From contig NZ_CP093366.1 of the NCBI RefSeq assembly GCF_023380265.1, positions 868,001 through 932,000 of the forward strand: a DNA stretch of 64,000 nucleotides, in the 5' to 3' direction. Shown piece after piece: positions 7,996 to 16,076 of the stretch. The DNA comes from Bombilactobacillus folatiphilus (GTDB lineage Bacteria > Bacillota > Bacilli > Lactobacillales > Lactobacillaceae). How positions within the stretch are numbered: the stretch's first letter is position 1; each line of letters starts with the position of its first letter. The position numbers were made by a program, and so were the translations under genes. The notes under the pieces are model-generated. The model was not told the DNA's origin. It ran no database searches and worked only from the letters and a program-made list of their open reading frames with translations.

Positions 7996-8649
7996 TTATT
8001 TATGGATTGTCAAAATATCTGATAAAGGTTGACGCTTGGCACCAATCTGATTGACCAGATCAGACTCTTTTGCATAACCCAAACCAAGTCCCACAATTAA
8101 CTGGCGTTGCTTATCAATGTTTAAAATTTGCTTAACCATCTCAGGATAAAGCACAAATTGATAAGCAGGCAACGAATCAACTTGCAAATCATATGCCGCT
8201 ACCATCAACGCTTCACTAAAAGCTCCCAAATCATACAATGACCAACTCGTGAAATGCTGCGGCAAACTCAAATAAACAATCGCTGGTGCATTATATAATT
8301 CAGCTTTTAAAGTATTTAAATGTGCCAAATTTTTATCATCCAACAACTGTTTCATTTTATCAGACCATTGCTGCATATTTAATTGTGCTTCGGATGACCA
8401 CTGATCTGCAACTGGCGCTGGTAAATCAGCCTGACTTAATTGTCCCGCTTCCACAGCTATAACATTTTTCTGTCGAATTTGTTCCAAAGAAGAGCCAACG
8501 GCCACATCAACATGTAACTCTTGACTATTAACCCATGATGGCGCTTTTTGAGCGATTGAAATAATTTGCTTAATCTGTTCTAGCTCAAGCTTCTGTGATT
8601 GAAAACTACGAACTGCATGACGTTTTTGAATTGCTTGAATTGCATCCAA
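7996..8649 (-). CDS. Nitroreductase family flavoprotein
   Basis: FMN-dependent NAD(P)H oxidoreductases of this family reduce nitro compounds, quinones or flavins in the cytoplasm. The 217-residue product opens with AIQKRHAVRSF, the phosphate-binding arginine-rich motif of the family, and ends with LIVGLGLGYAKE. I set the start at the TTG at 8649, eight bases after GGGG; a longer frame runs to 8721 but would overlap the upstream gene by about 55 bases without its own ribosome-binding site. It follows the NAD(P)-binding protein by 16 bases and is probably co-transcribed with it. The substrate is unknown. A second member of the family lies at 62400-63134. Confidence 0.86.
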   Translation of the reverse strand: MDAIQAIQKRHAVRSFQSQKLELEQIKQIISIAQKAPSWVNSQELHVDVAVGSSLEQIRQKNVIAVEAGQLSQADLPAPVADQWSSEAQLNMQQWSDKMKQLLDDKNLAHLNTLKAELYNAPAIVYLSLPQHFTSWSLYDLGAFSEALMVAAYDLQVDSLPAYQFVLYPEMVKQILNIDKQRQLIVGLGLGYAKESDLVNQIGAKRQPLSDILTIHK

Positions 8650-8665
8650 AAAAATATCCCCTTTT

Positions 8666-9322
8666 TCATTTATCAATAACTGTAAAACGCTGCTTAAAAT
8701 GTTTAGGTTGTTCAATTTCATCTAAGATGGCCACAGCCATCGTCCCAGAACTAGTAGTAGATACCTGTTGCTCGTTATACAATAAGTGATTTTCACCCAT
8801 CAACAACGCTTTTTTCGATCCAGGTAAAAAGTTAATCCCTGGGGAAATACCGACCCAATTAACATTGTTAACATTCCGCAAAAAATCTAGTTCTGCTAAT
8901 TGATTTTGCGGTACAGCAATAAATGCCTGTGCTTGAGGATCTTGCTCCATGTCTCTAACAAAAAGATGATCGTCTGATCCTGTTAACAAACTACCTGCAC
9001 CTAAAATAAAAACTAACCGCGGACGATCGACTTCCCGTAATAAGGCTATCAATTTGGTTGCCAAATCAAGATGCAAATACGCTTTTTGAGGATCTGTAGC
9101 AAAAGCATCCACTACAACATCAAATTGATTTAAGTCTGCCGCCATCAATTCAAAAGCATCCATAACTTGAGTCGTCAGCCGGTCGTTATCTACATCGATT
9201 ACCAACTGATCTAAATTAGCCTTGGTCCGACTCAATGCTGTGACCAAATGGCCTCGGATAACGGCTTCTTTCACAACAGCCGCTCCTGCCATTCCTGTAG
9301 CCCCAATTACTGCAATTTTCAT
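8666..9322 (-). CDS. NAD(P)-binding oxidoreductase (atypical SDR, NmrA-like)
   Basis: This 218-residue single-domain Rossmann protein begins MKIAVIGATGMAGAAVV, the GxxGxxG dinucleotide-binding loop of atypical short-chain dehydrogenases, and contains VVDAFATD and LVFILGAGSLL strands. It lacks the YxxxK catalytic pair of classical SDRs, so it may be a redox sensor or an isoflavone-reductase-like enzyme. The start ATG at 9322 lies six bases after AGGGGTG; a GTG inside that site is less likely. It precedes the nitroreductase in the same direction, which suggests a shared redox role (inference). Substrate not recognisable. Confidence 0.85.
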   Translation of the reverse strand: MKIAVIGATGMAGAAVVKEAVIRGHLVTALSRTKANLDQLVIDVDNDRLTTQVMDAFELMAADLNQFDVVVDAFATDPQKAYLHLDLATKLIALLREVDRPRLVFILGAGSLLTGSDDHLFVRDMEQDPQAQAFIAVPQNQLAELDFLRNVNNVNWVGISPGINFLPGSKKALLMGENHLLYNEQQVSTTSSGTMAVAILDEIEQPKHFKQRFTVIDK

Positions 9323-9376
9323 CAATATCACCCCTATATTTGACTCATGATAACAATAAATTTAATACTAGGCTTT

Positions 9377-10273
9377 TTACCTAATTTGTAGCAACTGATA
9401 GAGTGCACCATACAAATTAGCATCATTATGAAATTTACCCGCCATAATCTCTGGCATCACAAAAGTCTTTTCCAGGAAAGGAAAATTTTGTCGCAAATCT
9501 TGATATTTTTGTCGAATCATTGTACTCACAATAAGTTGAGCAGAAATCCCTCCGCCGATAACAAAACGTTGAACATCTACAACCGTTTGAATATTATAAA
9601 TCAGAATTGCGATATTTTGGCAAAATTCCTCAAAAACAGCCATTACACGAGGATCATCCTGATTGATCGCCGCAAATACCTGCTGACCATCCGTTAAATC
9701 AACCAACTCTAATAATTGGGCTGCTTGCTCAATCATTGATACGGCTGAACCTGACGTGCCAGCTAAATTCTGCATGTCAAAAGTATTATTTTTCAACATA
9801 AAGCTAACTTCACCAGCTTGAAAGTTTGTCCCATAATAAAGTTGCTTGTTAAGGATGAGGCCACAACCAATACCAGAACCCAAAACTATTGCCGCCCCAT
9901 TTTGCACATCCCGTAAATTACCTAACCACATCTCTGCTAACGCCGCAGCTTTCCCATCATTTTCAACACTCAAAGTAGTATTATTTGGAATTCTTAGCAA
10001 CTCGTTAAAGTTTTGCTGATCTAAAAATGATAAGAAACCACCGCCAATAATTTGATCCGAAGGATGGATGACCTTACCCGGGACACTGATTGCAATCCCC
10101 TGATAGTTGCCAGCCAAATCATCAATAATTTGTTGAATTTGTCGTACAAAATCAGCCAGATTAGACTTTACAGTAGCAACTGTCTTTTTTTGCAAAAGTT
10201 GACCTTGTTGATCAATTAAAGCATATTTGACATTAGTACCACCAATATCAATACTTAAAAAATGTTTTTTCAT
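9377..10273 (-). CDS. ROK family sugar kinase-like protein
   Basis: ROK proteins are ASKHA-fold sugar kinases or repressors. This 298-residue protein lacks an HTH, so it should be a kinase. It has the N-terminal phosphate loop LSIDIGGTNVKYALID (about 4-19), the catalytic aspartate in VENDGKAAALAE (about 110) and a second ATP site GSGIGCGLIL. The family zinc motif (C-x-C-G-x2-G-C) is missing; the corresponding place reads NLAGTSGSAV. I use the ATG at 10273, seven bases after GGA; a TTG start at 10285 is also open. It follows the M20 hydrolase by 12 bases. Glucose, N-acetylmannosamine or a beta-glucoside are possible substrates; none can be chosen. Confidence 0.83.
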   Translation of the reverse strand: MKKHFLSIDIGGTNVKYALIDQQGQLLQKKTVATVKSNLADFVRQIQQIIDDLAGNYQGIAISVPGKVIHPSDQIIGGGFLSFLDQQNFNELLRIPNNTTLSVENDGKAAALAEMWLGNLRDVQNGAAIVLGSGIGCGLILNKQLYYGTNFQAGEVSFMLKNNTFDMQNLAGTSGSAVSMIEQAAQLLELVDLTDGQQVFAAINQDDPRVMAVFEEFCQNIAILIYNIQTVVDVQRFVIGGGISAQLIVSTMIRQKYQDLRQNFPFLEKTFVMPEIMAGKFHNDANLYGALYQLLQIR

Positions 10274-10285
10274 ATAAAAATCCAA

Positions 10286-11512
10286 TTATTTTAAAAATTC
10301 AGTAAATAATTCCTTATAAATTTCAATAAATTGTAGAAACATTGTTTGTGAAACATATTCATTATCTTGGTGAGGATTATCATTACCCGGACCAAACATT
10401 ACATAATTAGCGCCTGTTGGTTTATCAAATAACAACCGCGAAGCGTCTGTGCCACCAGCAATTCCCACTGCCATAATTTGATCTGGCGCAAATTCAACCC
10501 CTATCATTGAACTTTGCTTTTTCTTTTGTTCTAAATCAGCCGCACTGAGAGTATTAGTATAATAATCCTTAGCATATGGGGCAGCAACTTGCTGAACTAA
10601 TTTAATAATTTGTGCATCTGCCTTACCGACAATAGGGATAATATCCATGTTCACGTCCATTGAAATTTGTCCTGTTGTCGAAGCATTATATTGATCAATT
10701 ACTGACTGAATCGTCTCCAAAATCTTTTGATTCGTCAGTTCAGGAATTGTTCGAATATTTAAAACAGCATTTGCAGACCCAGGAATTGCGTTATCCTGAC
10801 TACCACCATGAATAACATCAATATTAAAGACCGTATCGCCTAAGACATCATTATGAACATCTGCCATTAAATCATTAACTGCTTGCTTAATTTGATTTAA
10901 CACATCAATCAAATGCTCAACCGCATTATTACCAAACTGTGGCATCGAACTGTGCGCAGCTTTGCCTACTGAATTAATATGGATATCTAACTCACCTTTA
11001 CTAGCATAAGGTGCTAAATAGCCCGAAGGTTCACCAACTAAAAGCGTATCTACATCTTGCATGTATCCTTGATCAAATAACACTTTAGCACCTTGTTGCC
11101 CTACTTCTTCACCAGCAGTTGCCATTAAACGAATCGTGCCGTTAAATGGTGTCTGATTTTGCTTTAATTCAATCATCGCAATAACCATTGCTGCCAAACC
11201 AGCCTTCATATCAGTACTACCACGGCCATACAACTTATCACCCTTAGCAGTTAACCGAAAAGGATCTGTCTGCCAATTGTCCAGTTCCACATCCACGACA
11301 TCCATATGGCCCGTAATTCCTAAAATAGGCTTGCCTGAACCAATTTCAGCAACCAAATTAGCACGATCACCCTCAACAGGTACTAAAGTACTGTCAATAT
11401 CTGCATCCTTTAACAATTCTTGTAAATATTTAGCTACTTGTTTTTCATGGTCATTAACTGATTTAAAACTGATCAATTTTTCCAAAATAGCCATCTTTTG
11501 TGTTTGATTCAT
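10286..11512 (-). CDS. M20 family metallohydrolase, ArgE/DapE type
   Basis: The 408-residue protein belongs to the M20 amidohydrolases that remove acyl groups from amino-acid substrates using two metal ions. Metal ligands are visible in ITGHMDVVDV (His, Asp-x-Asp region, about 85), YGRGSTDMKAGLAAMV (bridging Asp, about 118) and GEEVGQQGA (catalytic Glu-Glu, about 153); the dimerisation lid lies at about 195-310. It matches lactobacillar proteins annotated as succinyl-diaminopimelate desuccinylase. No other lysine/DAP gene is nearby, so the substrate is uncertain. GGAGG precedes the ATG by six bases. The ROK kinase follows in the same direction. Confidence 0.86.
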   Translation of the reverse strand: MNQTQKMAILEKLISFKSVNDHEKQVAKYLQELLKDADIDSTLVPVEGDRANLVAEIGSGKPILGITGHMDVVDVELDNWQTDPFRLTAKGDKLYGRGSTDMKAGLAAMVIAMIELKQNQTPFNGTIRLMATAGEEVGQQGAKVLFDQGYMQDVDTLLVGEPSGYLAPYASKGELDIHINSVGKAAHSSMPQFGNNAVEHLIDVLNQIKQAVNDLMADVHNDVLGDTVFNIDVIHGGSQDNAIPGSANAVLNIRTIPELTNQKILETIQSVIDQYNASTTGQISMDVNMDIIPIVGKADAQIIKLVQQVAAPYAKDYYTNTLSAADLEQKKKQSSMIGVEFAPDQIMAVGIAGGTDASRLLFDKPTGANYVMFGPGNDNPHQDNEYVSQTMFLQFIEIYKELFTEFLK

Positions 11513-11583
11513 AATTAGCCTCCGATTCTTTTAAACACTTTCTCTCCTATAACAAAATTCAAACTAGATAAACTCACTTTTAC

Positions 11584-11615
11584 AAAAAAGTCACAACTAT
11601 TCAGTCATGACTTTT
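11584..11615 (-). terminator. Terminator after ppaC
   Basis: AAAAGTCA and TGACTTTT form a perfect 8-bp stem 20 bases past the ppaC stop, followed on the minus strand by a T-rich run. Confidence 0.7.
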
Positions 11616-11634
11616 AGCAATTGAACACATTCAA

Positions 11635-12564
11635 TTAAAATTGTTGTTGTAACGGCGGTACAATCTGTTTCTTTCGCGAAACCACACCTGGCAGACTCAT
11701 TCTACCTGCTTCCAGCTTCTGATGGAAAGCTGCTTCCACTTTTGGCAATAACGATTGATCGCCGCTGACAATCATGGTTGTATTACTATCCAAAACATTC
11801 GTAATCGCAAGCAAAAACAGTGCATAACCATTTTCTTGGCAACTTTGTTGCATAGCTGCTTCGAATTTCTTTTGTCGAGCAACTGCTTCATCCATATCCA
11901 CCACATTGACTTGGGCAATTCTAATTTGTTGACCACCCATTTCAAAGCTCTTAGCGTCAGCATTAATCAATGCTGCTGCTGACTTATCAGCAATATTCGC
12001 ACCTGCTTTGAGCATTGTTAAACCGTAAGTATGATAATCTTCATGAGCCAACTGTGCCAAGTCTTCAATTGCCTCGCGATCTGTGTCAGTTGTTGTCGGT
12101 GAATTTAACAATAATGTATCCGAAATAATCGCTGACATCATCAATCCCGCAATTTGACTAGGAATTTCAATTCCCTCTTCATGATACATTTTCCACAAAA
12201 CGGTATTACTTGATCCTAAAGGTTCAGCACGATAATACAATGGACCAGCCGTTTCAAAATTAGCAATACGATGATGATCAACAACATGTGTGACCGTGAC
12301 ATCCTTGATGTCACTAACACTTTGTTGAGCTTCATTGTGATCGACTAACATAACTTGGTCTACTTCAGGTTTAGCTTTTTCAATCACACGCGGTGCTGTT
12401 TGGTGAAAATGATCTAATACAAACTGTGTTTCATCATTAGGTTGACCCAAAGCCACCGCTTCGGTATCCATTCCCAATTGATTTTGCAAATAAGAATAAG
12501 AAATAGCACCCGCAATTGCATCTGTATCCGGATTTTGATGTCCAAAAATTAATTCTTTTGTCAA
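11635..12564 (-). CDS. ppaC: Manganese-dependent inorganic pyrophosphatase (family II)
   Basis: PpaC hydrolyses pyrophosphate to drive biosynthesis; the family II enzyme uses Mn2+ or Co2+ and is a DHH phosphoesterase. The 309-residue protein shows all signatures: GHQNPDTDAIAGAI (about 8), the metal-binding LVDHNEAQQS (about 73), the DHH motif in VVDHHRIANF (about 95), and the C-terminal SRKKQIVPPL (about 296) that closes over the substrate. Length is typical (about 310). It starts at an ATG after AGGAGGGG. No CBS insertion is present, so it is the unregulated form common in lactobacilli, which accumulate manganese. Confidence 0.97.
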   Translation of the reverse strand: MTKELIFGHQNPDTDAIAGAISYSYLQNQLGMDTEAVALGQPNDETQFVLDHFHQTAPRVIEKAKPEVDQVMLVDHNEAQQSVSDIKDVTVTHVVDHHRIANFETAGPLYYRAEPLGSSNTVLWKMYHEEGIEIPSQIAGLMMSAIISDTLLLNSPTTTDTDREAIEDLAQLAHEDYHTYGLTMLKAGANIADKSAAALINADAKSFEMGGQQIRIAQVNVVDMDEAVARQKKFEAAMQQSCQENGYALFLLAITNVLDSNTTMIVSGDQSLLPKVEAAFHQKLEAGRMSLPGVVSRKKQIVPPLQQQF

Positions 12565-12599
12565 AATTATCCCCTCCTAAAAAGTCAATTATTATTTTT

Positions 12600-12605
12600 A
12601 TTATA
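12600..12605 (-). promoter_or_regulatory. Probable -10 box of ppaC promoter
   Basis: TATAAT at 12600-12605 lies about 36 bases before the ppaC start; no clear -35 hexamer lies 16-18 bases upstream. It falls between the LysR gene and ppaC, so ppaC could be transcribed alone. Confidence 0.4.
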
Positions 12606-12614
12606 ATACAAGGC

Positions 12615-13583
12615 TCAGCTTTTGGAAAAACCTTTTAAACGATCTTCATAAGAAATATCACTCAAATAATTATTCCAAGCTTTCAAGAAGGTTGAAATTC
12701 GTGGAATGTTAGCTTTTTCTTTACGATACACAAAATTCAAATCAAAAGAAACCGATGCATCAATCAAATTTTTTTGCGAAGTAATTTGCGACTCATTAGC
12801 TAACACATAGCTCTTGGGAAAAAGTGCATAAACATCTTTTTCCCGAGTAAATTTCAAAATTTGATCTGGGGCAGCAAACCGTGCCACACAATGAGGACCA
12901 TCAACCAATTGATTCTTTAATTGCTCTGATAAAAATTCCGTCAAATAATAATTATCCGGATAACCTACCCAAGGTTGATCAGTGATTTCTTTTAGATGCA
13001 ACGTACGTTGATCAGACCATTTAGGATTATTATTAACCAAAATTAAATTTTCATCCATAATTTTTTGCGAAATATACGGCTTCCAATTTTTGATTGAATC
13101 ATCCGGCAAATACATAATAGCTAAATCAAGCTGATTATTTTCTAAATAATTCCATAATTCATGTCGTGTCAATAACAAAGTTTCTAAAACTACATCTGGC
13201 TGTAAATCATTATAACGAATAATAAAATCCTCAATCACGCTATCTTCAATAGTAGATAACAAGCCAATTTTAATTGAGCCTGTCGACGATAAAGTAGATT
13301 TTTGAATATTATCAATCGCTTTAATCATAGTTCCATAAACATTCTGAACTGCTTCTAATAAAATTCGACCAGCGTCAGTTAAATGGATTTGCTTACCCAT
13401 AGAATAAAATAAGGGAGTACCAACATTTCGCTCAATTTTTTTAATTTGTTGCGTTAAGGCCGGTTGCGTAATTCCTAATGAACGCGCAGTTTTGGTATAA
13501 CTTAAATTACTCGCTAATTGAGAAAAATAACTTAGCGATTTGGACGTAAAAACTTTCGTAAAATCATCGTTACCAACAGTCAT
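12615..13583 (-). CDS. LysR family transcriptional regulator
   Basis: The 322-residue protein has the N-terminal winged helix of LysR regulators (about 12-70), with the recognition part SYTKTARSLGITQPALTQQIKKIE, then a linker helix and a periplasmic-binding-like effector domain (about 100-300). LysR proteins act as tetramers and usually control a divergent neighbour, but here there is none: the gene starts 13 bases after the parC stop on the same strand with GAGG before its ATG. It is therefore probably read as the third gene of the parEC transcript, or controls genes elsewhere. The effector cannot be inferred. Confidence 0.88.
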   Translation of the reverse strand: MTVGNDDFTKVFTSKSLSYFSQLASNLSYTKTARSLGITQPALTQQIKKIERNVGTPLFYSMGKQIHLTDAGRILLEAVQNVYGTMIKAIDNIQKSTLSSTGSIKIGLLSTIEDSVIEDFIIRYNDLQPDVVLETLLLTRHELWNYLENNQLDLAIMYLPDDSIKNWKPYISQKIMDENLILVNNNPKWSDQRTLHLKEITDQPWVGYPDNYYLTEFLSEQLKNQLVDGPHCVARFAAPDQILKFTREKDVYALFPKSYVLANESQITSQKNLIDASVSFDLNFVYRKEKANIPRISTFLKAWNNYLSDISYEDRLKGFSKS

Positions 13584-13596
13584 AAAGTTACCTCAC

Positions 13597-16062
13597 TTAA
13601 CTTATCTCACCACTTTCAGGCTGGTTAACCTTTTTTGCCAAGATTATTGGACCATTTTTTTCAATATCAATCACAAAAGATCCATTTGAGTAACGATCAC
13701 CAAACGAAAAATCTGCTAAATTAATCTGTTTCCAATAATTATTTTTGGTTTCAACTTTTAATATATCATTTTTTGAAAATAAAGAAACAAATTTTATAAA
13801 ATGTGAATCTTTTTTTAATTTTCGTAAAACTAATATACCACGGCGACTACGAGTTGTTGACGGGATTTCCGACATTCTCATTTTCTTAACCGCACCACGT
13901 TGTGTCAAAATACCAATATATGATTGCTGATCTGCTAAATCGTGTATACAAAAATTGACGACCTGATCATCAGTTTTTAAATCCATCAATTTGACACCAG
14001 TAGCCTTCGCTTTAACAAGCGGAACTTCAGTCAGATCAAACCGGAGTGCATAGGTATTTTTCGACCAAGCAATAACTTCTTTGGGCTGTGAATCAGTCGC
14101 ATTGAGACAATAGATATCCAACACCCGACTAGCCTGATCGTGTAGTTTAATAGCCTGAACCAGGCGTGTACGATAAGTCCGTCCCGGCAACAAATCTTGA
14201 AAATTAACCTGCTTAATATAATTATCATTTGTTGCTAAAACAAAGTTCTGCTGTTGCTGTAAATCCTGAAAAACGAAAGCTTTTAAAATAGTTTCATCAG
14301 ATTTCAGTGCATAAGTTTGTGATAAATGTTGTCCAGTATCTTTCCATCTAACATCAGCCAATTCGTGAATTGGTCGATAAATTAAATGACCATAATTCGT
14401 AAACATCCATAAATGTTCCAGAGTTGAAGCCTCTTGATCCAAAATAACTTCATCACTAGTTTGTAACCCGTTATCCTTGCCTACAGAAGCCTGATAAGAA
14501 CGTAAGCTACTCCGCTTCAAATAACCCTGCTTACTAACCAAAATGCGAACAGTTTCATTACCAATCATCACACTACGATCAATTTTCAATTCCTTAACTT
14601 GTGCTTCGATTTTAGTTAAGCGTGGTGTTGAAAATTCTTGTTTGGTTGCCATTAATTCATCTTTGATAACTTTCAACAAAGCTTCGGGCTTATCAATAAT
14701 TGTACGATACTGCTGAATTATTTTTTCCAAGCGAGCCTGTTCAGCTTGTAAAGAAGTCACATCCGTATTGGTCAGTCGATATAATTGCAACGCTACAATT
14801 GCATTGGCCTGCGCTTCACTAAAATCATATATCTTCATCAAATTCTGTTGTGCGTCACGCTTATTTTGACTAGCTCGAATCGTTTTAATAACTTGGTCCA
14901 AAATAGATAACGCCTTAATCAAGCCGTCGACAATATGCAATCTTTGTTGAGCTTTATTTAAATCAAACTTCGTTCTACGTAAAACAACTTCTTTTTGATG
15001 TGCTACATATGCCTTTAAAATAGGCAATAATCCCATCTGTTGAGGACGCATCTGCGCAATCGCTACCATATTAAAGTTATAGGTAACTTGTAAATCTGTG
15101 TTCATAAAAAGATAGTTCAAAACACCTTGTGCATCAACTTCTCGCTTGAGCTCAATTACGATGGATAAACCATGACGATCTGATTCATCACGAACTTCCG
15201 CAATGCCTTCAACTTTTTTCAAAACCCGAACTTCATCCAATTTTTTGACTAATTGAGCTTTATTCACTTCATACGGAATTTCAGTTACCACAATTTGGCT
15301 ACGATGACCATGTAACTCACTAATTTGAGTTTTAGACTGTAGAATAACCTTCCCACGACCTGTTTCATAAGCTTTTTTAATGCCTGCCACGCCCTGTAAA
15401 ATTCCTCCTGTAGGAAAGTCTGGACCTTTGACATACTGCATAGCTTCATCCAAAGTCAAATCGGGATTATCCAACAAAGCGACCGTTGCATCAATAACTT
15501 CGCCCAAATTGTGTGGCGGGATTTCGGTTGCATAACCTGCCGAAATTCCAGTGGCCCCATTGACTAATAAATTGGGAAAACGTGCTGGCAAAACCGTGGG
15601 CTCTTCTTGGGTATCATCAAAATTAAGCACCATGTCGACTGTATTTTTGTCAATATCTTGCAACATTTTTTGAGAAATTTTACTCAAACGTGCTTCAGTA
15701 TAACGCATCGCCGCTGGCGGATCGCCATCCATCGAACCGTTATTGCCATGCATTTCAATCAGTGGAACCCTTAATTTCCAATTTTGACTCAAACGAACTA
15801 ACGCCTCATAGATTGAACTATCACCATGAGGATGAAAATTTCCCATCACATTACCGACAGACTTCGCCGCTTTTTTAAAAGCTTTATCATAAGTATTGCC
15901 ATCAATATTCATTGCGTATAATATGCGACGTTGCACTGGCTTCAAACCATCGCGTACATCAGGCAAAGCACGCTCTTGAATAATATATTTTGAATAACGA
16001 CCAAAACGATCGTCCATAATTTCTTCTAGTGAAAGTTCTTGTATTCTAGAATCTGCTACCAA
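13597..16062 (-). CDS. parC: DNA topoisomerase IV subunit A
   Basis: ParC is the DNA-cutting subunit of topoisomerase IV, which decatenates daughter chromosomes. Seen in order are the winged-helix/tower region with FGRYSKYIIQERALPDVRDGLKP trimmed here to its key block ERALPDVRDG (about 30), the quinolone-determining HPHGDSSIYEA with wild-type Ser and Glu, the catalytic tyrosine in AMRYTEARL (about 120), and C-terminal beta-propeller repeats (about 495-800). The annotated start is TTG 16062, nine bases after AAGGTGA. The GTG at 16069-16071 touches that site directly and would leave no spacing; the TTG also gives the N-terminus typical of lactobacilli. It lies just downstream of parE. Confidence 0.95.
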   Translation of the reverse strand: MVADSRIQELSLEEIMDDRFGRYSKYIIQERALPDVRDGLKPVQRRILYAMNIDGNTYDKAFKKAAKSVGNVMGNFHPHGDSSIYEALVRLSQNWKLRVPLIEMHGNNGSMDGDPPAAMRYTEARLSKISQKMLQDIDKNTVDMVLNFDDTQEEPTVLPARFPNLLVNGATGISAGYATEIPPHNLGEVIDATVALLDNPDLTLDEAMQYVKGPDFPTGGILQGVAGIKKAYETGRGKVILQSKTQISELHGHRSQIVVTEIPYEVNKAQLVKKLDEVRVLKKVEGIAEVRDESDRHGLSIVIELKREVDAQGVLNYLFMNTDLQVTYNFNMVAIAQMRPQQMGLLPILKAYVAHQKEVVLRRTKFDLNKAQQRLHIVDGLIKALSILDQVIKTIRASQNKRDAQQNLMKIYDFSEAQANAIVALQLYRLTNTDVTSLQAEQARLEKIIQQYRTIIDKPEALLKVIKDELMATKQEFSTPRLTKIEAQVKELKIDRSVMIGNETVRILVSKQGYLKRSSLRSYQASVGKDNGLQTSDEVILDQEASTLEHLWMFTNYGHLIYRPIHELADVRWKDTGQHLSQTYALKSDETILKAFVFQDLQQQQNFVLATNDNYIKQVNFQDLLPGRTYRTRLVQAIKLHDQASRVLDIYCLNATDSQPKEVIAWSKNTYALRFDLTEVPLVKAKATGVKLMDLKTDDQVVNFCIHDLADQQSYIGILTQRGAVKKMRMSEIPSTTRSRRGILVLRKLKKDSHFIKFVSLFSKNDILKVETKNNYWKQINLADFSFGDRYSNGSFVIDIEKNGPIILAKKVNQPESGEIS

Positions 16063-16076
16063 ATTTTTCACTCACC

